In this document: piece after piece, positions 1-5,185 of the stretch
Position numbering within the stretch: position 1 is the first letter of the stretch
How the letters are laid out: each line of letters starts with the position of its first letter
DNA from: Deltaproteobacteria bacterium
GTDB taxonomy: Bacteria; Desulfobacterota; Desulfobacteria; Desulfobacterales; JAFDCJ01
Assembly (NCBI GenBank): GCA_024277475.1
Contig: JAJRVC010000239.1
Span: 1 to 5,185 of the forward strand
DNA length: 5,185 nucleotides
Direction: 5' to 3'
Made by a program: the position numbers and the translations under genes
The notes under the pieces: model-generated
Seen by the model: only the letters and a program-made list of their open reading frames with translations
What the model was told of the DNA's origin: nothing
Database searches by the model: none

Positions 1-1
1 A

Positions 2-1390
2 CGCAGCCTTGTTGTGGCCGGGGGACAACCCTATCCACCACAAACCAACAAGCTCCGGCGTGGAGTTGATATTCTGGTGGCGACACCGGGTCGCCTGATC
101 GACCATATTGGCCGCAAAAATGTGAAGTTTGCCGATACCGGTATTTTCATTCTGGACGAAGCGGACCGGATGCTGGATATGGGATTCATCGATGATGTGC
201 GCGATATTTCAGACAGCCTGCCTGAGGAACATCAGACCGTTCTGTTTTCCGCCACCATGAACCAGAAGGTTCGGAACCTCACCAGAAACCTGCTCAATGA
301 TCCGGTGAATGTGGAAATTCAAAAGAAAACCGCCGTGGCTGATACCATTGACCATAAAATCATGAATGTGAGCCGGAAAGACAAGGCCAAACTGCTGGCC
401 GAAATCCTGTCCGGGGATAATGTGGAAAAGGCATTGGTCTTTGCCCGGACAAAACTGGGCGCGGACGCTTTGTCCAAAGAGCTTCATGAAAAAGGCATCC
501 GGTCCGACGCCATCCACGGCGACAAGCGTCAACGGGTGCGGGAAAAAATCCTGATGAATTTTCGGCGCGGACGGACCAGGGTTCTGGTGGCAACCGATGT
601 GGCGGCGCGGGGCATTGATGTGGAGGGCATCAGCCATGTGATCAATTATGAACTGCCGATCGAGCCGGAAAATTATATTCACCGGGTAGGCCGCACAGGC
701 CGCGCGGGGGCAAAAGGGATCGCCATATCTTTCTGCGACCCCAGCGACATGCGCTTGCTGCGCCCTATCGAAAGCCTGATCAAGCTGCAGATTGAGGTGG
801 ACGTCGATCATGAGTATCACATTGATATGACATCGCGCAGCAAAGGCAAGGGCGGCAAAGGTCGTTTCTCCCGTGACCGGGGAGACCGGAGCGACCGGGG
901 TGATCGAGGCGATCGAGGCGATCGTTTTAGCCGTCAGAAACCGGACCGCTATAAACCCCGTGACCGGGTGCGGGCCGCCAATAGTGACTGGAAAAAAGAT
1001 GACCGCCGTAGTGCGCCTAACAAGACGGTAAAGCACACAAAGCCCGTAAAACCTGCGCGTCAGGAAGCCAAACGCTATGACCCCTGGACCGCTGAGGCCC
1101 GCAAGCATAGTGATGATCCGGTATTGGGCAAGCTGCTCGGCAAACCGCCAAAGATCGAAACAAAGCGTGAAGACAAATCCGAATTTGTAAAAACCGGCCC
1201 TAAGAAAAAGCCATACAAAAAGAGAGACGTTGAAGCTAAACCTTTTGCCCGCAAGAAATTACGTGGCGGAAAACAGGCCCTGAGCACCAAGAAACCAGTG
1301 AGAAGTCACAAGCCACGCGGCAAAGACACAGGCGGCAACAAAACATTCTCACCCAAAAGAAAGTCTGTGGGGCCAAAACGGGCGGCTTAA
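2..1390 (+). CDS. rhlE: DEAD-box ATP-dependent RNA helicase, RhlE-like (5'-truncated by window edge)
   Basis: An ATP-dependent RNA helicase that unwinds short RNA duplexes and remodels RNA-protein complexes in the cytoplasm; relatives act in ribosome assembly and RNA decay. The frame is open to the left edge, so the true start and motifs Q, I (Walker A) and Ia lie upstream. A GTG at 14 is internal and not a credible start. Visible motifs in order: GG (VVAGGQ), Ib TPGR (83-94), II DEAD (155-166), III SAT (248-256), IV (ALVFARTK), V (ATDVAARGID, about 590-619) and VI HRVGRTGR (680-703). Both RecA-like domains are therefore represented and intact. From about 826 a tail of roughly 185 residues, rich in K, R, G and P, follows the core; such tails usually bind RNA non-specifically. 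The gene ends in TAA at 1388-1390, 9 bp from the convergent DUF945 gene. The family is certain; the RhlE subgroup is inferred from core similarity, and other DEAD-box paralogues with basic tails are possible. Confidence 0.93.
   Translation, partial: RSLVVAGGQPYPPQTNKLRRGVDILVATPGRLIDHIGRKNVKFADTGIFILDEADRMLDMGFIDDVRDISDSLPEEHQTVLFSATMNQKVRNLTRNLLNDPVNVEIQKKTAVADTIDHKIMNVSRKDKAKLLAEILSGDNVEKALVFARTKLGADALSKELHEKGIRSDAIHGDKRQRVREKILMNFRRGRTRVLVATDVAARGIDVEGISHVINYELPIEPENYIHRVGRTGRAGAKGIAISFCDPSDMRLLRPIESLIKLQIEVDVDHEYHIDMTSRSKGKGGKGRFSRDRGDRSDRGDRGDRGDRFSRQKPDRYKPRDRVRAANSDWKKDDRRSAPNKTVKHTKPVKPARQEAKRYDPWTAEARKHSDDPVLGKLLGKPPKIETKREDKSEFVKTGPKKKPYKKRDVEAKPFARKKLRGGKQALSTKKPVRSHKPRGKDTGGNKTFSPKRKSVGPKRAA
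875..925 (+). repeat. Imperfect 9-nt tandem repeat encoding Asp-Arg-x units in the helicase tail
   Basis: Five 9-nt units of the form GAY-CGN-NNN, plus a partial sixth, encode a (D-R-G/S) run in the helicase C-terminal tail. The two units starting at 902 are identical (GATCGAGGC), while the earlier ones use GACCGG, suggesting an older and a more recent round of duplication. DR/RG-type repeats of this kind are typical of disordered RNA-binding tails. The repeat number probably varies between related strains (inference). Confidence 0.8.
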
Positions 1391-1399
1391 CCCTAAATT

Positions 1400-2845
1400 T
1401 TACATTCCCGGAATGGCCAGAGCTTTACCGTTGATAAGCTTCTGGCCATTTTGCATTTCAAAGTTGGCCGAGTAATTTTCGCCGTCTTGCTTGATATAAC
1501 CATTATTAACAAACCCTTGAAGGGCGGTTGTTGTTTGCACCTCTATCATCTGGTCCAGCTGTTCTGCGGGCATGCTGGCTATATCTACGCCGCCAGCGGC
1601 CATCTGCTTTTTCATGGCAATTCCGGTTATGGCCTTTGCCAGAGATTTGTTAAAATTGACATTGGCAACAACTGTAAGCCTTTTGTTCAAAGTGACAGGG
1701 TCGGACAGTTGCTGGATATTTTCAAGTCCATTGCCGTCAAAAGTTACCTTTCCGTCACTGTTAAAAGAACCATCCCCTATTGAAAATGCATAGCTGTTGA
1801 TAATAAGTTCAGGAGAACCCTTGAGCGCTTTCTCACCAACGCGGGCCGAAATGATTATTGTTTTCTCCTCAAACTCTTTTGGATCAAGTGTTTTGCCATC
1901 AGTATTCTGATATATTTCCTGTATGGATTTTATATAATCAGTCATGGCTTCTATATTCAGGTGATTAATATCCATATCAAACTGGAAGTCTTTAAGAATA
2001 ATATCACTGATTGCCATTTCACTTATGCCGGAATTCAGATTCATGGTCAGAGTAGTGTCACTTTCCTTGCGAAAACTGTAATCGGTGGTGAAGCCATCCA
2101 GATTCAGGACAATATTTTTATCTTTTGTGCTGTTGAATTTAAATTTTTTGGCCGTGCTATTACCTTTGCCTAACCAGAGATAATCATTGATTTTCTGACC
2201 ATCGGCATTCAAATCCATTTGTTCAAATATAATAGACGTGCCTTCCATATTCAGGGTCAATTGATCCAGGGAGAAATGGAGGTCATATTCATCAAATACC
2301 GCATTTATGCTGGCTTCTAAATTGATGCCGCTATAATCAACAACCATTTTCTGCTTAATTATATCTGAATAGTCAATTTTCAGGCTCGGGCTATTGATAT
2401 TAATCTCGGTAGCACCGCCGTAAGATACAGAAGAAAACAGATTAAGTATGCTACCGGATTGGCTTTTTGAACTGGCAAGCTGTCCAACCATGGTCAGGAG
2501 GGCAAAATTAACACCATTTTGAAAAGTGACCGGCCCGTGGGCAATTTCAAGGTCAAAAACAAAGCCATCTTTCAGGATATTCATAACGTTTTTGTCAGAA
2601 TCTTCCTTTGCGGATTTTTCAAGGATATTCAGAGTATGCTGATCAAAGCCGTAAGCGATGACCGCGTGGGAGGTAAACCATCCCTGATCATATTCACGAA
2701 TTTCGACGGTGTATCCCGGTGTGCTGGAAATTAATACGGCCTGTTTATCAATGGTATTCTTGGCCATGTTGCCCAGGAAAAAGGGTGCCACGCCAAAAAT
2801 GATGACGAGCAGTGCGACGAAGGTCAGTATTTTTTTGTTTTTCAC
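1400..2845 (-). CDS. DUF945 family protein (YdgA-like), membrane-anchored
   Basis: A 481-residue protein of the DUF945 (YdgA) family, whose biochemical function is not established. Residues 1-5 are basic (MKNKK), followed by one hydrophobic segment (about 6-24), which looks like an uncleaved signal anchor placing the rest in the periplasm. Family hallmarks are the early YDQGWFTS segment (residues 52-59), a long middle made of beta-rich repeats, and a C-terminal NNGYIKQDGENYSANFE-type block followed by NGQKLINGKAL. Length fits the family (about 450-500). The start is GTG at 2845-2843: GGGGGA at 2857-2852 is a good ribosome site 6 nt away, and no other start codon lies in frame before an upstream TAG at 2887-2885. 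The gene converges on the helicase gene (9-bp gap) and diverges from gor. It is clearly more AT-rich than both neighbours, which may mean later acquisition or relaxed codon use. Family assignment comes from recognised motifs, not a search. Confidence 0.85.
   Translation of the reverse strand: MKNKKILTFVALLVIIFGVAPFFLGNMAKNTIDKQAVLISSTPGYTVEIREYDQGWFTSHAVIAYGFDQHTLNILEKSAKEDSDKNVMNILKDGFVFDLEIAHGPVTFQNGVNFALLTMVGQLASSKSQSGSILNLFSSVSYGGATEININSPSLKIDYSDIIKQKMVVDYSGINLEASINAVFDEYDLHFSLDQLTLNMEGTSIIFEQMDLNADGQKINDYLWLGKGNSTAKKFKFNSTKDKNIVLNLDGFTTDYSFRKESDTTLTMNLNSGISEMAISDIILKDFQFDMDINHLNIEAMTDYIKSIQEIYQNTDGKTLDPKEFEEKTIIISARVGEKALKGSPELIINSYAFSIGDGSFNSDGKVTFDGNGLENIQQLSDPVTLNKRLTVVANVNFNKSLAKAITGIAMKKQMAAGGVDIASMPAEQLDQMIEVQTTTALQGFVNNGYIKQDGENYSANFEMQNGQKLINGKALAIPGM
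1412..1452 (+). terminator. Probable intrinsic terminator of the helicase gene, inside the DUF945 coding end
   Basis: An inverted repeat starts 21 nt after the helicase stop codon. The arms 1412-1421 (AATGGCCAGA) and 1441-1450 (TCTGGCCATT) pair perfectly over 10 bp. After a single bulged T at 1440, another 4 bp pair (1422-1425 with 1436-1439), leaving a 10-nt loop. On the plus strand the stem runs into TTTT (1449-1452) and then GCATTT, as expected for a Rho-independent terminator with a short U tract. On the minus strand no T tract follows, so it would act mainly for the helicase gene. The whole hairpin lies within the last codons of the DUF945 gene, encoding the NGQKLINGKALAI segment. Confidence 0.55.
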
Positions 2846-2883
2846 GGGTAATCCCCCAATTATCTCTGTTGAAGAAGTTGTAA

Positions 2884-2911
2884 ACTATAAACTATTCTTT
2901 CTCCCCGTCAC
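2884..2911 (-). promoter_or_regulatory. Candidate sigma70-type promoter for the DUF945 gene
   Basis: Read on the minus strand, GTGACG (2911-2906) and TATAGT (2889-2884) are separated by 16 bp. They match the -35 and -10 consensus at 4 of 6 and 5 of 6 positions. Transcription would start near 2877, giving a leader of about 30 nt that contains the ribosome site. A closer GATAAT (2865-2860) lacks a -35 and would leave no room for the ribosome site. Assigned by eye only. Confidence 0.35.
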
Positions 2912-2940
2912 TTGATTTTTTCCGGTTACAGCTTAAATTA
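2912..2940 (+). promoter_or_regulatory. Candidate promoter for gor
   Basis: TTGATT (2912-2917) is followed after 16-17 bp by TAAATT or AAATTA (2934-2940) in an AT-rich stretch. It is correctly placed for a leader of about 30 nt before the gor ATG at 2976. The -10 match is poor, and the element lies back to back with the candidate promoter of the divergent DUF945 gene. No known regulator site could be recognised. Confidence 0.25.
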
Positions 2941-2975
2941 TAGTCTCGCACAAAAATATATTCAGGGAAAAGATT

Positions 2976-4325
2976 ATGTATGATTATGATTTCTTCGTTA
3001 TCGGTGCCGGGTCCGGCGGGGTTCGGGCCAGCCGTATGGCGGCAACCTACGGCGCAAAGGTTGGCCTGTGTGAGGATTACCGGGTCGGCGGCACCTGTGT
3101 CATACGGGGCTGCGTGCCCAAAAAGCTGTTTGTCTATGCCTCTGAATATTCGGCCCATTTCAAGGATGCGGCGGGCTTTGGCTGGTCGGAAGCCGATCAT
3201 GACTTTGACTGGCCCGCGCTGATTGCCGCCAAGGACAAGGAAATTGACCGGTTGAACGGGCTGTATATCAATAATCTGGACAATCATAATGTTGAAATCA
3301 TTCAGGCACGGGGCAGGTTGCAGGATGCCCATACGGTTGAACTGACATCGGCTGAGGGTAGTCGGACCATCACGGCGGATAAAATTCTGATTGCCACCGG
3401 TGGCTGGCCGCAAATGCCGGATATTCCGGGTATTGAGCATGCCATTACATCCAATGAAGCCTTCCATCTGGAAACATTGCCCAAAAAGCTCGCGGTTGTG
3501 GGCGGCGGTTACATTGCCGTTGAGTTCGCGGGCATTTTTAACGGTATGGGTGTTGAAACCCATCTTTTGTATCGGGGAATTCAGATTTTGCGAGGCTTTG
3601 ATCAGGATATCGCCGACAAGCTGAATGAGGAAATGGGCAAGAAGGACATTGATGTGCGGGTCGGCACCAATGTGACCGAGATTGCCAAAACCGATGCCGG
3701 GCTGACCCTTACCCTGACCGATGGATCATCGCTTGAGGTGGACGCGGTCATGTTTGCCACCGGGCGGGTGCCAAACTCAAAGAATATGGGGCTGGAAGAC
3801 TTAAGCGTTAAAATGGAGGCGAACGGCGCAATCATCATTGATAAATATTATAAAACCTCCGTGGATAATATCTTTGCGGTTGGCGATGTTACCGGAAAAA
3901 TTCAGCTAACCCCGGTGGCGATCAAGGAAGGGGCGGCACTGGCCGCGACCCAGTTTAATGATACGCCGACCTTCGTTGACTATGAAAATATCCCGACTGC
4001 CGTCTTTTCTCAGCCCTCCATAGGTACAGTAGGTCTGAGCGAGGCCGAGGCCCGGGAAAAGTTCGGCGATGATATTCAGGTTTTCCGGTCAGAATATAAA
4101 TCCATGAAATTCACCCTTAGCGGGCGGCCTGAACGCTCGCTCATGAAGATGATAGTCCAAAAATCAACGGACAAGGTTATCGGGGTTCATATTATCGGGC
4201 CGGATTCTGCTGAAATCATACAGGGGATAGCCATTGCCATGAAGTGCGGGGCGACAAAAGCTCAGTTTGATGCCACCGTTGCCGTGCATCCATCGTCCGC
4301 CGAAGAATTTGTCCTTATGAAATAA
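2976..4325 (+). CDS. gor: Glutathione-disulfide reductase (NADPH)
   Basis: A cytoplasmic FAD-dependent homodimer that reduces oxidised glutathione with NADPH, keeping the thiol pool reduced. The protein is complete at 449 residues, against about 450 for the family. Visible in order: the FAD-binding GxGxxG (residues 10-15), the redox-active disulfide GGTCVIRGCVPKK with Cys41 and Cys46, the NADPH fold GGGYIAVEFAGI (from 176), Arg200 and Arg206 placed to hold the NADPH 2'-phosphate, ATGR (261-264), the second FAD contact VGDVTG (302-307), and the C-terminal dimer-interface motif HPSSAEEF (438-445) with the catalytic His438-Glu443 pair. The arginine pair, together with CVIRGCVPKK, separates it from lipoamide dehydrogenase (NAD, CLNxGC) and mercuric reductase. 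The start is ATG at 2976, with AGGGA at 2964-2968 seven bases upstream. It is transcribed away from the DUF945 gene and towards DAHP synthase. No key residue is missing. Confidence 0.96.
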   Translation: MYDYDFFVIGAGSGGVRASRMAATYGAKVGLCEDYRVGGTCVIRGCVPKKLFVYASEYSAHFKDAAGFGWSEADHDFDWPALIAAKDKEIDRLNGLYINNLDNHNVEIIQARGRLQDAHTVELTSAEGSRTITADKILIATGGWPQMPDIPGIEHAITSNEAFHLETLPKKLAVVGGGYIAVEFAGIFNGMGVETHLLYRGIQILRGFDQDIADKLNEEMGKKDIDVRVGTNVTEIAKTDAGLTLTLTDGSSLEVDAVMFATGRVPNSKNMGLEDLSVKMEANGAIIIDKYYKTSVDNIFAVGDVTGKIQLTPVAIKEGAALAATQFNDTPTFVDYENIPTAVFSQPSIGTVGLSEAEAREKFGDDIQVFRSEYKSMKFTLSGRPERSLMKMIVQKSTDKVIGVHIIGPDSAEIIQGIAIAMKCGATKAQFDATVAVHPSSAEEFVLMK

Positions 4326-4398
4326 TATCCTGTTGAAAGTATATTTTTTAGAAGAAAATTTCTTAAATCTGTTGATTTTTCTGGCCTTGTGGGGCGAA

Positions 4399-4416
4399 GG
4401 GTTTTATATGAAGCCC
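4399..4416 (+). promoter_or_regulatory. Small hairpin in the gor-DAHP synthase spacer
   Basis: GGGTTTT (4399-4405) and GAAGCCC (4410-4416) can pair over 7 positions (five Watson-Crick, two G-U) around an ATAT loop, 25 nt before the DAHP synthase ATG. The hairpin is followed by TGAGTTT, not a clean T run, so it is a weak terminator at best. It could be a leader structure for the downstream gene. No aromatic-rich leader peptide is present: the only nearby ATG frame reads Met-Lys-Pro-stop. Confidence 0.2.
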
Positions 4417-4441
4417 TGAGTTTAAAAGAATGGATGGAAAT

Positions 4442-5185
4442 ATGAGTAAGAACTGGACACCGGACAGTTGGCGGACAAAAGCCATACGGCAGGTTCCGAC
4501 CTATCCCAATCTGGCAGAACTTGAAAAGGTCGAGGCAGAACTGAGCGTCTGCCCGCCATTGGTTTTTGCAGGTGAAGCAAGGCGCCTGACGTCCCAACTG
4601 GCCGACGTGGCCCAAGGCAAGGCTTTTTTGTTGCAGGGCGGCGACTGTGCGGAGAGCTTCGATGAATTTCATGCGGATAATATTCGCGATACCTTCCGGG
4701 TTTTGCTCCAGATGTCCGTGGCCATGACCTATGCGGCGGCCTGCCCGGTGGTCAAAGTGGGCCGTATGGCGGGGCAGTTTGCCAAGCCGCGCAGTTCGGA
4801 TTTTGAAACAGAAGACGGCGTTGAATTGCCCAGCTACCGGGGGGACATCATCAACGGGCTGGAATTTACCGCTGAATCCCGCATCCCGGACCCTAAACGT
4901 ATGTTGAAGGCCTATAGCCAGTCGGCCTCCACGCTGAATCTGCTTCGGGCCTTTGCGCAAGGCGGTTACGCCAATCTGCATAAGGTTCACCAGTGGAATC
5001 TGGAGTTCGTTAAGAATAACCCGGCGGCGGAACAATATAGCGATATTGCCGACCGTATTGACGAAGCCCTGCGCTTCATGCGGGCCTGCGGCGTTGATGC
5101 GGATACCCGTGAATTGAGCGGTACTGATTTTTATACCTCCCATGAGGCTTTGCTCCTGTGGTATGAGGAAGCCCTGACCCGGGTG
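4442..5185 (+). CDS. aroG: Class II 3-deoxy-7-phosphoheptulonate (DAHP) synthase, 3'-truncated by window edge
   Basis: The first enzyme of the shikimate pathway: it condenses phosphoenolpyruvate with erythrose-4-phosphate to DAHP in the cytoplasm. It belongs to the plant-like class II family, unrelated in sequence to the E. coli AroF/G/H enzymes. The 248 residues present are about the first half of a family of roughly 450-460. Visible: an N-terminal NWTPDSWR block, the [11 protein letters not shown] segment with metal-ligand Cys69, the PEP-binding [13 protein letters not shown] segment with Arg108 and Lys115, and [19 protein letters not shown] near the edge. The remaining metal ligands (a His, a Glu and an Asp) lie beyond the window. 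The start is taken as ATG 4442, giving MSKNWTP as in relatives, with GGA at 4432-4434 a weak ribosome site. An in-frame ATG at 4430 would add four residues. It lies 116 bp after gor on the same strand, so partial co-transcription is possible. The symbol is by analogy with actinobacterial AroG; naming varies. Confidence 0.93.
   Translation, partial: MSKNWTPDSWRTKAIRQVPTYPNLAELEKVEAELSVCPPLVFAGEARRLTSQLADVAQGKAFLLQGGDCAESFDEFHADNIRDTFRVLLQMSVAMTYAAACPVVKVGRMAGQFAKPRSSDFETEDGVELPSYRGDIINGLEFTAESRIPDPKRMLKAYSQSASTLNLLRAFAQGGYANLHKVHQWNLEFVKNNPAAEQYSDIADRIDEALRFMRACGVDADTRELSGTDFYTSHEALLLWYEEALTRV

Noticed and set aside
14..16. GTG at 14 as the start of the helicase
   Set aside because: The frame is open upstream to base 2 and the protein from here would lack Walker A and other essential N-terminal motifs, so the gene simply continues beyond the window.
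209..1108. Long open frame on the minus strand (299 codons) opposite the helicase gene
   Set aside because: It lies wholly antisense to a clear DEAD-box coding frame, matches no family I recognise, and is explained by the codon use of the real gene.
1451..2915. Several short plus-strand open frames (68-110 codons) inside the DUF945 gene
   Set aside because: All are antisense to the DUF945 frame, which has a good ribosome site and family motifs; none shows features of its own.
2892..3563. Minus-strand open frame of 223 codons opposite the first part of gor
   Set aside because: Antisense shadow of gor, overlapping the divergent promoter region, with no recognisable protein features.
4352..4364. 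AT-rich near-palindrome AAGAAA-A-TTTCTT after gor, considered as its terminator
   Set aside because: The arms contain almost only A-T pairs with a one-base centre, so a realistic loop leaves about four weak pairs; the T-run lies upstream and not downstream of it.
4408..4419. Possible attenuator leader peptide before DAHP synthase
   Set aside because: The only ATG frame reads Met-Lys-Pro-stop, with no Trp, Phe or Tyr codons, so it does not fit aromatic amino-acid attenuation.
4262..5143. Minus-strand open frame of 293 codons across the end of gor, the spacer and DAHP synthase
   Set aside because: The plus-strand frames there encode unmistakable gor and class II DAHP synthase motifs; the antisense product has no recognisable domain.

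Overview
This window looks like a piece of an alphaproteobacterial chromosome. The glutathione reductase has the plant/alphaproteobacterial active-site form (GGTCVIRGCVPKK), the DAHP synthase is the plant-like class II type, and the RNA helicase is RhlE-like. Placement below class level is not possible from the sequence alone. I see no plasmid, phage, transposon, CRISPR or RNA-gene signal. The genes are ordinary chromosomal housekeeping or accessory genes, and I did not find an undescribed multi-gene system. Layout: (1) 2-1390, plus strand: the 3' part of a DEAD-box RNA helicase gene whose start lies upstream of the window, with a long basic low-complexity tail. (2) 1400-2845, minus strand: a membrane-anchored DUF945 (YdgA-like) protein, convergent with the helicase gene and only 9 bp from it. 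Its last codons contain a long inverted repeat that looks like the helicase gene's transcription terminator. (3) 2846-2975: a 130-bp AT-rich divergent intergenic region that must hold promoters for both the DUF945 gene and gor. (4) 2976-4325, plus strand: a complete glutathione reductase (gor). (5) 4326-4441: a 116-bp spacer with no convincing terminator and one small hairpin. (6) 4442-5185, plus strand: the first 248 codons of a class II DAHP synthase, which runs off the right edge. How they work together: gor recycles oxidised glutathione with NADPH, and DAHP synthase commits PEP and erythrose-4-phosphate to aromatic amino-acid synthesis. They share a strand and could be partly co-transcribed, but their functions are not obviously linked. 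The helicase acts in RNA remodelling. The DUF945 protein is an envelope protein of unknown function and is visibly more AT-rich than its neighbours. The points most worth a second look are the terminator-like hairpin inside the DUF945 coding end, the AT-rich DUF945 gene itself, and the helicase tail with its DR repeat and a more complex island.
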